Positions 44,952-53,936 of a DNA stretch of 64,000 nt are shown here, in pieces; position 1 is the first letter of the stretch; each line of letters starts with the position of its first letter. The DNA lies in NCBI GenBank assembly GCA_964580965.1, contig CAZOLZ010000007.1, forward strand, positions 1 to 64,000, in the 5' to 3' direction. The DNA comes from CAIUKX01 sp964580965. GTDB taxonomy: Bacteria; Bacteroidota; Bacteroidia; Flavobacteriales_D; Crocinitomicaceae. Under the pieces are notes generated by a model, which saw only the letters and a list, made by a program, of their open reading frames with translations, ran no database searches and had not been told where the DNA came from. Both the position numbers and the translations under genes were made by a program.

Positions 44952-45239
44952 ATGTCAAATAAAGATTGGCCTTTATGGGAGGTATTTATCAGAAGTAAAC
45001 AAGGGTTAAACCACAAACATGTTGGAAGTTTAAGAGCTGCTGATGAAATAATGGCAATTGAAAATGCTAGAGATGTTTACACGCGTCGTTCAGAAGGTAT
45101 TAGTATTTGGGTTATAGAATCAAAAAATGTTTTTGCTTCTGAACCATCCAATGCTGATTCATTTTTTGAACCTGCTCATTCAAAAGTTTATCGTCACCCT
45201 ACTTTTTATGATGTTCCGGATGATGTATCACACATGTAG
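44952..45239 (+). CDS. paaB: Phenylacetyl-CoA epoxidase subunit B
   Basis: This small subunit of 95 aa bridges the PaaAC heterodimers in the epoxidase complex. The typical opening WPLWEVFIRSKQGLNHKHVGSLRAADE and the central ARDVYTRRSEGISIWVIES identify it. Located between paaA (67 bases upstream) and paaC (39 bases downstream). Confidence 0.96.
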   Translation: MSNKDWPLWEVFIRSKQGLNHKHVGSLRAADEIMAIENARDVYTRRSEGISIWVIESKNVFASEPSNADSFFEPAHSKVYRHPTFYDVPDDVSHM

Positions 45240-45278
45240 TTAAAAATCATAATTAAGTTAGATTTAAGATAATAAAAA

Positions 45279-46037
45279 ATGGAAATTAAAGAAGCTTTAT
45301 TTCAATATGTTTTGAGAATGGGTGATGACAGTTTGATGTTAGGTCACCGCTTATCTGAATGGTGTGGTCATGGTCCTATATTGGAAGAAGATATCGCCAC
45401 AATTAATATTTCTTTAGATTTAATTGGTCAAGCAACAAACATGTTGGCTTATGCTGGAAAGTTAGAGAATAAAGGAAGAGATGAAGATGCATTGGCATTT
45501 TTAAGACAAGAACACGAATACAGAAATATTTTATTGGTTGAACAGACCAATGGTGATTTTGGGAAAACAATCATGCGTCAGTTTTTCTTTGATGCTTACC
45601 GCAAATTGTTGTTTGAACGTTTAAAAAATTCACCAGATGTAGAGTTGGCTGCAATTGCTGAAAAATCTTTAAAGGAAACGAAATACCACTTAAAACATTC
45701 TTCAGAGTGGGTTATCCGTTTAGGTGATGGAACAGATGAGTCTCACAGACGTGTTCAAAGCTCGTTAGATGAATTGTACCGTTATACAAACGAATTGTTC
45801 TTTACTGATGAAGTTGAATCAACTTTAGTTGAAAACGGAATTATCCCTTCTCTAGATGGGTTGGAAGAAGAATGGAATTCTTATGTTGAAGCAGTTCTTA
45901 AAGAAGCAACTTTATTAATCCCTACTAATAATTGGAAAATGGCTGGTGGAAGAATCGGAAAACACAGTGAACACTTAGGTCACTTGTTGACAGATTTACA
46001 ATATATGCAACGCGCTTATCCAAATATGCAATGGTAA
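45279..46037 (+). CDS. paaC: Phenylacetyl-CoA epoxidase structural subunit C
   Basis: The 252-residue ferritin-like partner of PaaA stabilises the catalytic subunit and lacks a working di-iron site in characterised members. Recognisable segments are MGDDSLMLGHRLSEWCGHGPILEEDIA near the N-terminus, AFLRQEHEYRNILLVEQTNGDFGKTIMRQ and KHSSEWVIRLGDGTDESHRR. The 3' end overlaps paaD by seven bases, implying coupled translation. Confidence 0.96.
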   Translation: MEIKEALFQYVLRMGDDSLMLGHRLSEWCGHGPILEEDIATINISLDLIGQATNMLAYAGKLENKGRDEDALAFLRQEHEYRNILLVEQTNGDFGKTIMRQFFFDAYRKLLFERLKNSPDVELAAIAEKSLKETKYHLKHSSEWVIRLGDGTDESHRRVQSSLDELYRYTNELFFTDEVESTLVENGIIPSLDGLEEEWNSYVEAVLKEATLLIPTNNWKMAGGRIGKHSEHLGHLLTDLQYMQRAYPNMQW

Positions 46038-46519
46038 CAGAAAAAGACATTTGGGGGTTTCTGGAAGAGGTTTATGATCCAGAAATCCCTGTACTTTCTG
46101 TTGTTGATTTAGGTGTTGTTCGTACCGTTGAATTGACAGCATCAAATAAATGTAAAATAACGATTACCCCAACCTACACTGGATGTCCTGCCATGAAAAC
46201 AATGGAGAAAGATATCACCTCAAAACTAAATCAAAAAGGAATTCCAACCGTTGAAGTTTCATTGACTTTACACCCTGCATGGACGACAGACTGGTTAAGC
46301 GAAAATGGGAAAAAGAAACTCAAAGAATACGGTATTGCACCACCTGAAAACGAAGCTGATAAAAGTGTACTCTTTGCAGAGCCTACAATAGTACCTTGTC
46401 CTCTATGTAATTCTAAAAACACGAAATTGGTAAGTCAATTTGGAAGTACTTCTTGTAAAGCGCACTACCAGTGTAATGATTGTATGGAGCCTTTCGATTA
46501 CTTTAAGTGCTTAAAATAA
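46031..46519 (+). CDS. paaD: Phenylacetyl-CoA epoxidase maturation protein D
   Basis: This 162-residue protein is a MIP18/DUF59-family iron-sulfur assembly factor needed for PaaABCE activity. The N-terminal half has EEVYDPEIPVLSVVDLGVVR and the conserved Cys of TYTGCPAMK. The C-terminal half has a zinc-ribbon-like set CPLCNSK ... CNDCMEPFDYFKC, as in PaaD orthologues. Last gene of the cluster; it converges on the DUF5916 gene. Confidence 0.95.
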   Translation: MVTEKDIWGFLEEVYDPEIPVLSVVDLGVVRTVELTASNKCKITITPTYTGCPAMKTMEKDITSKLNQKGIPTVEVSLTLHPAWTTDWLSENGKKKLKEYGIAPPENEADKSVLFAEPTIVPCPLCNSKNTKLVSQFGSTSCKAHYQCNDCMEPFDYFKCLK

Positions 46520-46572
46520 AGCCTATTCGTTATAATTTAAGCGAGTTTAGATACAATTAATAAAAATATAAA

Positions 46573-49047
46573 TTATAGCGTATTTTTATTCCGCTTTATG
46601 TTTTTTAAATAAATCGTATCCAAAAAATACATAAAACGAATAGAAATACTATTTAAAGCGTTCAATTCCATCAATTCATCAACATTTTGAAAATAGTTCA
46701 GTGTGGCGTTATTGTTTGTGTTGAAAATTGAATTTTTCCAAACGATATTTATTTCACTTGCTGGAGCAAAAACCCAACGATAAACCATATCTATCGTAAA
46801 AGCATTGTTGTTTATATTATAATAGGACTCAATATTATGATTCAAGCTATTTGCAGAAAGAGGGTTTAAATAGCCATTATCTTCAAGTGTGAAAAAAGAA
46901 GAGTAATTGACTCTCGCCCAATAATGCCTTAAACGAAAAGTCATCCCCATTCGATTGGTTAACGTATAATTAAAATTCATAGTATTTATCGATGTTAACT
47001 TATCTCTTTGACCGAATATTATACCATTTGGAAGAGGATTTGTATTCGAATTTAATAAAGCATATCCTTGTTCGTTGTATGTGAAAAACTGTCGATGATC
47101 AAGTATTAAAAACAATCTATCGGAAAGTCTAAAGCGAGGACTAATCCTAAATTTCCATTCTTGCCAATTTGCCCTATTAAAGAAGACACTGTAAACACTA
47201 GCATCTACCGCAAATTGTTTTTGATAGTTACTAGATAACCATCCTCCAATATTTATGTTTTTAGGACGGACATAAAAGTAACCAGAAGCTCGGGGCTCAA
47301 AAAAATCATTCGATTGAGTTAGATTAGAATTTAACTCCAACATGTAAGAATGAAAACGATTATCGGTAATACCAATGTTCCCTGATAAAGTTGTTCCTAT
47401 ATATCGTTTAGTACTATATAAACTAGTGTTTTCTACTGAGAGTCTTGACCACAATCGATTTAGTTTCCAAAAAGGTTTATAAATGTTATAACCCATTGAT
47501 GCTGATGTTCTTCTTGTGTTATTCATCAATAAAAAACCGAGATCATTTTGATCATAAGTATCTGAGTCTTCTTTGTAATTAAATGAATAAATAAAACTGC
47601 CTGTTTGCTTTCCAATATTTAATCCGAGGGAATGACCAATAATATCGGATTGTTCAAAATATTGTTGCGATATATTTAAATTTGAAGCAATAAAATACTT
47701 ATTACTTTTTGTGTTAAGTTTTGTGTGTAAAGCAGACAAATTAGCATCATAAAATTTTCCTTCCCTCAATACATTTGTATTCGTAAATGTTATATAACTA
47801 TTATTCTTTAAATTTTGATCCAATACTAATACGTTATAATTAGTTAATGGTGAGGTCAATAATTGACGTGAAGCACCTGTCAATGTGTCGGAAACTGAAG
47901 CAAATGTTGATGCACTTAACCCATTAAAAACCCCTATCCCTAAACCTTTTGATGTTCTACCAGAAATTTTCGTTGCATTAAGTAATTGTGAGTTTCTGGG
48001 GTTACTTTCAACTTGTTCATTAGCATTTAATTCATCATAAATTGAAGTTGAAAGAAGTGGAGAACCTCCAATTCTTCTACTATAAAAAAGATTAGTTTTA
48101 TTAAACAATTCTGTACCCTCTGTAAAGAATTGGCGATAATCTTGAAATTGAATTTCAAATGGAGAAAGGTTTAATACTTCATTGTCGAACTGAACTTGAC
48201 CAAAATCTGGTATCAAAGTCATATCTAAAGTAAACGCTTCATTGATACCATATTTAATATCCATACCACCATTTATAGCTCTTCCCCAATTACTTTTTTG
48301 ATCAATATTGTATGGGTAATGTTCTGCATAAGTTGAAATATATGGTATTAAAGAGAGTCTAAAAGGTGGCTTTATACCAGAAACATTCAATAAATCACCA
48401 CATTGTGCCATATCATTTTCAAAATCTGGTCTAATTGGATTCCAAGAGGATGATTCCCTTCTTCTTGATATGTGACGAATAAAATTTACCCCCCAATTTT
48501 GTATTTGTTTTTTAGAAAATCGAAATGCTGAATAAGGAATTAAAAACTCTACAGACCAATTATCTTCATTCAGTTTAACCTCACTTTTCCAAGCCATATC
48601 TACTTCACCATACCATTCAGAAACAAAAACTTTAGCATCATATTGAACTCCCATACTACTTACACCAAAAGCAAAACCATTTTGATTATCGTTATATGTG
48701 TCTATTATGAAGGTAAAATAGTCTATATTACTATTAAAATCATCACGTTGACTTAGCACATTTGAAACTTTAGACATATCATCATAACATCTAGCACCTA
48801 TGTATATGTTTAAATCGTCATATAAAACACGGACTTCTGTTTTTTGAGAAGCAGCTTTTCCAACTTGTGGTGAAGACTGTATGAATTCGGTAGCCCTTTT
48901 CGCTGAAACCCATTCCTCTTCGGTTAGTTCACCATCTATTGTGATTTTAGAATTAATACGTTCTGCCTTAATTGTTTTTTGACTAATCCCATAATTTACA
49001 CATATCTGTGTAAAAAGTAAAATAGCTATATGGGTCAATATTTTCAA
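46573..49047 (-). CDS. DUF5916 outer-membrane protein with N-terminal carbohydrate-binding-like domain
   Basis: The 824-residue exported protein has a signal peptide at 1-22. An N-terminal DOMON/CBM9-like sandwich follows (about 25-215; ITIDGELTEEEWVSAKRATEFIQ, EVRVLYDDLNIYIGARCYD, WSVEFLIPYSAFRF). From about 230 the DUF5916 barrel runs to the end, with DMTLIPDFGQVQFDNEVLNLSPFEIQF, RQFFTEGTELFNKTNLFYSRRIG and many aromatic strands. Bacteroidota encode several such proteins, with no proven role; a barrel with a surface or periplasmic sugar-binding-like domain is all that can be said. A possible -7 element (TAGTTTTG, minus) is at 49101-49108. Confidence 0.88.
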   Translation of the reverse strand: MKILTHIAILLFTQICVNYGISQKTIKAERINSKITIDGELTEEEWVSAKRATEFIQSSPQVGKAASQKTEVRVLYDDLNIYIGARCYDDMSKVSNVLSQRDDFNSNIDYFTFIIDTYNDNQNGFAFGVSSMGVQYDAKVFVSEWYGEVDMAWKSEVKLNEDNWSVEFLIPYSAFRFSKKQIQNWGVNFIRHISRRRESSSWNPIRPDFENDMAQCGDLLNVSGIKPPFRLSLIPYISTYAEHYPYNIDQKSNWGRAINGGMDIKYGINEAFTLDMTLIPDFGQVQFDNEVLNLSPFEIQFQDYRQFFTEGTELFNKTNLFYSRRIGGSPLLSTSIYDELNANEQVESNPRNSQLLNATKISGRTSKGLGIGVFNGLSASTFASVSDTLTGASRQLLTSPLTNYNVLVLDQNLKNNSYITFTNTNVLREGKFYDANLSALHTKLNTKSNKYFIASNLNISQQYFEQSDIIGHSLGLNIGKQTGSFIYSFNYKEDSDTYDQNDLGFLLMNNTRRTSASMGYNIYKPFWKLNRLWSRLSVENTSLYSTKRYIGTTLSGNIGITDNRFHSYMLELNSNLTQSNDFFEPRASGYFYVRPKNINIGGWLSSNYQKQFAVDASVYSVFFNRANWQEWKFRISPRFRLSDRLFLILDHRQFFTYNEQGYALLNSNTNPLPNGIIFGQRDKLTSINTMNFNYTLTNRMGMTFRLRHYWARVNYSSFFTLEDNGYLNPLSANSLNHNIESYYNINNNAFTIDMVYRWVFAPASEINIVWKNSIFNTNNNATLNYFQNVDELMELNALNSISIRFMYFLDTIYLKNIKRNKNTL

Positions 49048-49238
49048 ATCAAAAAAACTATATTTTACAACCTTTAAATCTATTTATTGATTTAATTAAG
49101 CAAAACTATTAATTCTCCGTAAAGAGAATGTTTATGATTTTATTCAGTCTAAAATTAATATAAAATATCGTTGACAAAACCCGAAATACATTAACGGAAA
49201 AATAAATAGATGGTAGGTAATTTAATTAGTATTAATAC

Positions 49239-50282
49239 CTAAATGTTGTAAAATTTCTTCTTTAACTTCAAAATAGGCTTCTCAATCAATTCAAATGAAA
49301 TTATTGCTACCATCAAAACTAAAATTATGTTTTGAGGTGATTGCTGAATCCAAAGTTCACCTCCTGGACCTGTTCTTAAAAATAGTCCTTGATAAATATA
49401 AATTCCATATGAAATTCTTCCAATGTATGATAATGGTTTAAAGCTTAAAATTTGAGTGATTTTTGATTTTTGATTTTGTAAAATCCATAGTAGTAAGAGA
49501 CCAGTACCTATGGCTTGAAAAACATACCTGATTTCCATCCATTTTAAAGGAGCATATAAAGGATAAACGAAAAGAAAAATTGCCACAAACAATAAAGCTT
49601 TGCCAAAATTTTGAAAAAAATAAACAACCCTTTTTGAAGAGTAAATAGTCAAATAAGCAAAATAAGAACCGATTAAAATAGGAGCTAAAGCAGGAATAAT
49701 CCACCTTTCTGTATAGTATCCTTCAGTAAATTTAAACGTTGGTAATACATAACTTGCAATACAACTTAAAATTAGTATGAGTATAATTATTACTGTTATT
49801 TTAAACCTTGAAAAAAACACTACAAGCATCGGCCAAATCAAATAATATTGTTCTTCTACAGCTAACGACCAAGTGTGAGCTAACTCTGGTAAATAATGAT
49901 TGTTATGGACAAAATTATAGAGGTAAAAAAAAGAATATACTAAAGCCTGTTTATCTGAATTAATCGAATCGATTAGCATCAATACAGTTATTCCAGAAAA
50001 AAATATAAATAATGGTGGCAATAAACGTAAAAACCTTCGGATATAAAAAAACTTAAAGTTGATTTTTCCAGACTTAATTTTTTCTTCCAACAACAATTTT
50101 GTGATCAAAAACCCACTCAACGTAAAAAACACTTGAACTCCTGCCGTACCAGAAATTACTCCCCAAAGTCTAACTCTGTAAAATGCTATTTCTGGAAGTT
50201 CAAAATATAAACCTAAATGACTAGCTATAACTAGAATAATTGAAAATGCTCTTAATGAATCAAAGCCTTTGATGTGCTTCAT
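49239..50282 (-). CDS. Acyltransferase-3 family membrane protein
   Basis: The 347-residue integral membrane acyltransferase has about ten helices. The N-terminal motif KGFDSLRAFSIILVIASHLGLYF holds the conserved Arg and His; GTAGVQVFFTLSGFLITKLLLEE and the RRFLRLLPPLF segment are hallmarks of Acyl_transf_3 (PF01757). ELAHTWSLAVEEQYYLIWPMLV carries the second conserved Ser-Glu-Glu set. Members O-acetylate surface glycans or lipids. Its ATG overlaps the mfd stop (ATGA), so it follows mfd on the same transcript, although a functional link is unlikely. Confidence 0.94.
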   Translation of the reverse strand: MKHIKGFDSLRAFSIILVIASHLGLYFELPEIAFYRVRLWGVISGTAGVQVFFTLSGFLITKLLLEEKIKSGKINFKFFYIRRFLRLLPPLFIFFSGITVLMLIDSINSDKQALVYSFFYLYNFVHNNHYLPELAHTWSLAVEEQYYLIWPMLVVFFSRFKITVIIILILILSCIASYVLPTFKFTEGYYTERWIIPALAPILIGSYFAYLTIYSSKRVVYFFQNFGKALLFVAIFLFVYPLYAPLKWMEIRYVFQAIGTGLLLLWILQNQKSKITQILSFKPLSYIGRISYGIYIYQGLFLRTGPGGELWIQQSPQNIILVLMVAIISFELIEKPILKLKKKFYNI

Positions 50283-53200
50283 GCCTCAACTGGTATTACC
50301 TCGTTGAATTTATCAAACGCCTGATCTATTGTTGTTACATTTTCAAAAATAATACGCAGTTTTCCGTTGGCTTCTGAAAATTTACAACCTTTAGGTCCTC
50401 TTTGAATATAATTTAAAACTTTAGTAAATGTATCCGTTTCATAATACTTTGATTGAGGATTTGCGATGAAATATCCAATCATTTTATTTTGTTTTAACAC
50501 TACTTTTTCAATTCCTAATGATTGTGCTAACCATCTAAACCTAAAGGATAATAATAAATCATCAACTTCCGAGGGCAATGGACCAAAACGGTCTTGTAAA
50601 CGTTGAGAAAATTCTTCTAACATTTGCTCACTTTCTAGATTATCTAACTCTTGATACAAACTCAAACGCTCAGCAACATTGTTGACATAAGTATCAGGAA
50701 TTCTTACCTCTAAATCTGTTTCGAAAACACAATCTCTCACATAAGTACCAAACGTATCTGTATTACGTTCATCGAATAATTCCTTAAATTCAGATTCTTT
50801 TAATTCTTCCATTGCTTCATTTAAGATTTTCTGATACATCTCAAATCCAATTTCAGAAATAAATCCACTTTGCTCACCTCCTAGCATATTTCCGGCACCA
50901 CGAATATCCAAATCTTTCATCGCAATATTGAAACCTGCCCCTAAATCTGAAAACTGAACTAAGGCCTCTAATCGTTTACGTGCTTCTGTTGTTAAGAAGG
51001 TTGATTTTGGTGCTACTAAATAACAAAATCCTTTTTTATTTGAACGTCCAACCCTTCCTCTCAATTGATGCAAATCACTCAATCCAAATTGATGTGCATC
51101 GTTGATGATAATCGTATTGGCATTCGAAATATCAATACCCGATTCGATAATTGTTGTTGCCAACAATACATCGTATTCATGATTGATAAAGTCCATCATA
51201 ATTTTCTCCAACTCTTTACCATCCATTTGTCCGTGGCCGATTGCAATTCGAATTCCTGGACACAATCGTTGCAACATTCCAGCAATTTCTTTAATGTTAG
51301 CTAAACGATTGTTTATGAAAAAGACTTGTCCTCCCCTACTCACCTCATAAGCTACTGCATCCCTAATTTGCTCTTCATTGAATTGCATAACCTCTGTCAA
51401 TACAGGCTGTCTATTTGGTGGTGGTGTATTAATTAAACTTAAATCCCTCGCGCCCATCAGTGAAAACTGCAATGTTCTTGGAATTGGTGTTGCTGTTAAA
51501 GTCAATGTGTCAACTGTTGCTCTTAAAGTTTTCAATTTATCTTTCACAGAAACCCCAAATTTCTGCTCCTCATCGATAATCATTAAACCTAAATCCTTGA
51601 ACTTAACACGTTCTGCAACAATAGCATGTGTTCCAACTAAAATATCGATTTCACCACTAGCTAATTTCTTTAATGTTTCATTGACATGCTTGGTTGACTT
51701 GAAACGGTTGATGTAATCTACTTTACATGGAAAATCTTTCAGACGCGCCATAAAACTGCGATAATGTTGCATCGAAAGAATGGTTGTAGGAACTAAAACC
51801 GCTACTTGCTTACTATCAGCAACAGCTTTAAAAGCCGCTCGAATGGCTAATTCTGTTTTCCCAAAACCAACATCGCCACAAACTAAACGATCCATAGGTG
51901 TTGAAGATTCCATATCCTCTTTGATCGCTTGAGTTGTTTTTAATTGGTCAGGGGTATCTTCGTACATGAAGGAAGCTTCTAATTCGTTTTGTAAGTAGGA
52001 ATCTTTTGAAAAAGCAAAACCTGGTTGACTTTTACGCTTGGCATACAATTGAATTAAATCGAAGGCTAAATCCTTAATTTTCTTTTTCGTTTTATTCTTT
52101 AATGTTGCCCATGTCTGCGTACCTAACTTATTCATTTTAGGAGCAACACCATCTTTACCTGTAAATTTGGATATACGATGAAGCGAGTGAATCCCAACAT
52201 ACAATACATCACCATCTTTGTAAATCAAACGAATAGCTTCCTGAGGTTTTCCGTTAACATCAATTGTTTGTAAACCAGAAAACTGACCAACACCATGATC
52301 GATATGTGTTACATAATCTCCTTTTTGAAGATTATAGATCTCCTTCAAAGTCAGTGCTTGCTTTGCTTGTTGAAAACCTTCTTTCAAGCGAAAACGATGA
52401 TAACGTTCAAACAGTTGATGATCTGTGTAACAAACTAATTTATTCGTCTGATCAATAAATCCTTCGTGCAACGCAAAATGCATCGGTTCATAAACTACAT
52501 CTCCACCTATATCTTCAAAAATTTGGTCTAACCGGTCAATTTGTTTCGGTTGATTTGAAAAGATTAAGTTTGTATCTCCTTTTTTAGTGTGTGCTATTAA
52601 ATCCGAACGTAACAATTCAAAATTCTTATTGAAACTCGGTTGCGGTAAAAATTTGAATTGATAAACTAAATCTGTTTTTAAAGAATAATCAGGTCCCCAT
52701 TCGATCACAGATAAACCTTCCAACTGTTTTTTCAAATCTGTTGGATGTGTGTATAATTCACTTGGAATTGCTGGTTTAACAGCTCCTTCATATTGATCGT
52801 ATAATTTTACTGCCTTTGTGTATTCTTTTTCTAGATCGTTAAATAACTTATCAAACGATGAAATCCACAGCAACGCATTTTTTTCGATAAATTCAAGGAA
52901 AGTACCATTTTTAGTTTGAACAAGTTTTCCTTGAACATTTGGGACTATGTTAAAATGATTATGTTTTGTAATGGATAATTGAGATGATGCATCAAACGTT
53001 CGAATTGATTCAACCTCATCACCAAAAAATTCAATCCTAAATGGATGATCATTAACAAATGAAAAGATATCTACTATTCCTCCTCGAATAGAAAATTGAC
53101 CTGGTTCGTACACAAAATCAACACGTTCAAAATTATATTCCAACAATAATTCATTCATAAAATCCAATGAATAAGTTTTACCAACTTCCACTTTTAAGGT

Positions 53201-53623
53201 ATTGGAGGATAAATTAACTTTCGTTGGAACACGTTCGAACAATGCATCAGGGTATGTTACAATCAAATTATTTTTCCCGTTATTGATTTTTTCTAAAACC
53301 TGAGCTCTTGCTACAACATTAGCATTATCTGTTTCCTCAAATTGATAAGGGACTCTATATGATGCCGGATAAAATAAAACGTGATTATCATTAGGGAAAA
53401 GTGCCTCTAAATCATTTAAAAAATAAGCCGCCTCTTCTTTATCATTTAGAATAAATAGATGATTTCCTGGAACTTGTTGAGTTAAAGCAGCAGCACATAA
53501 TGCTCTAGAAGAACCAACAAGCCCCTTCCATTGTAATTGAGCGCCTACTAATTGTAATTCATTGGCAGAATTTTCAATTTGTTCCATTGAAGCGAATTGC
53601 TTCTTCAAGTCTTTTAAATCCAT
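50279..53623 (-). CDS. mfd: Transcription-repair coupling factor
   Basis: This 1114-residue DNA translocase displaces stalled RNA polymerase and recruits UvrA. It has a UvrB-like N-terminus (NHLFILNDKEEAAYFLNDLEALFP, FERVDFVYEPGQFSIRGGIVDIFSF) and an RNA polymerase-interaction domain near 420-490 (DYVTHIDHGVGQFSGLQ). The RecG-like motor follows: Walker A CGDVGFGKTE near 580, DEEQ box, TATPIPRTLQFSLMGARDLS, GRVGRSNKKGFCYL. The C-terminal TRCF domain is near 970-1090. Complete; slightly shorter than the E. coli protein (1148 aa). Confidence 0.97.
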   Translation of the reverse strand: MDLKDLKKQFASMEQIENSANELQLVGAQLQWKGLVGSSRALCAAALTQQVPGNHLFILNDKEEAAYFLNDLEALFPNDNHVLFYPASYRVPYQFEETDNANVVARAQVLEKINNGKNNLIVTYPDALFERVPTKVNLSSNTLKVEVGKTYSLDFMNELLLEYNFERVDFVYEPGQFSIRGGIVDIFSFVNDHPFRIEFFGDEVESIRTFDASSQLSITKHNHFNIVPNVQGKLVQTKNGTFLEFIEKNALLWISSFDKLFNDLEKEYTKAVKLYDQYEGAVKPAIPSELYTHPTDLKKQLEGLSVIEWGPDYSLKTDLVYQFKFLPQPSFNKNFELLRSDLIAHTKKGDTNLIFSNQPKQIDRLDQIFEDIGGDVVYEPMHFALHEGFIDQTNKLVCYTDHQLFERYHRFRLKEGFQQAKQALTLKEIYNLQKGDYVTHIDHGVGQFSGLQTIDVNGKPQEAIRLIYKDGDVLYVGIHSLHRISKFTGKDGVAPKMNKLGTQTWATLKNKTKKKIKDLAFDLIQLYAKRKSQPGFAFSKDSYLQNELEASFMYEDTPDQLKTTQAIKEDMESSTPMDRLVCGDVGFGKTELAIRAAFKAVADSKQVAVLVPTTILSMQHYRSFMARLKDFPCKVDYINRFKSTKHVNETLKKLASGEIDILVGTHAIVAERVKFKDLGLMIIDEEQKFGVSVKDKLKTLRATVDTLTLTATPIPRTLQFSLMGARDLSLINTPPPNRQPVLTEVMQFNEEQIRDAVAYEVSRGGQVFFINNRLANIKEIAGMLQRLCPGIRIAIGHGQMDGKELEKIMMDFINHEYDVLLATTIIESGIDISNANTIIINDAHQFGLSDLHQLRGRVGRSNKKGFCYLVAPKSTFLTTEARKRLEALVQFSDLGAGFNIAMKDLDIRGAGNMLGGEQSGFISEIGFEMYQKILNEAMEELKESEFKELFDERNTDTFGTYVRDCVFETDLEVRIPDTYVNNVAERLSLYQELDNLESEQMLEEFSQRLQDRFGPLPSEVDDLLLSFRFRWLAQSLGIEKVVLKQNKMIGYFIANPQSKYYETDTFTKVLNYIQRGPKGCKFSEANGKLRIIFENVTTIDQAFDKFNEVIPVEA

Positions 53624-53732
53624 TGTAATGCAAATTTAATTAAACAATTTAACAATGTGGAAATGGAGCAATTAAATAGATTTTAAGCTGCAAGTTTTTT
53701 CAAAATTGGATTGAGAAAAGGACTCTTCTCTT

Positions 53733-53764
53733 GAGAGATTGTTCGTCAAATGACGAACGAGATT
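53733..53764. repeat. Palindromic repeat-like element with flanking 6-bp direct repeats
   Basis: GTTCGTCA-AA-TGACGAAC (53741-53758) is a perfect palindrome flanked on both sides by GAGATT (53735-53740 and 53759-53764). It lies in the 313-base leuS-mfd gap. The rest of this gap holds only the leuS terminator and unassigned A/T-rich sequence. It resembles dispersed Flavobacteria palindromes that I recall, but no search was possible. Confidence 0.4.
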
Positions 53765-53833
53765 AATAAAAATAAATTTAATAGATATAGTTGTGAATGA
53801 TGTTTTTGAATTGGAGGTGGGGATTGATATTTA

Positions 53834-53873
53834 TAAAAAAACCGTTAGTTTCGAGAACCTCAACTAACGGTTT
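53834..53873 (-). terminator. Rho-independent terminator of leuS
   Basis: Arms AAACCGTTAGTT (53839-53850) and AACTAACGGTTT (53862-53873) form a perfect 12-bp stem with an 11-nt loop. Reading leftward it ends in a T-run (A-run 53835-53841). It is 63 bases past the leuS stop. Confidence 0.85.
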
Positions 53874-53936
53874 AATTCTATTATAAAATCTAAATATTCT
53901 CTTAGTATAGTCGAATGTTAACTGATGACATCTATG

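Noticed and set aside
46559..46590. AATAAAAATA/TATTTTTATT inverted repeat between paaD and the DUF5916 gene
   Set aside because: All A/T pairs and overlapping coding sequence; too weak to be called a terminator.
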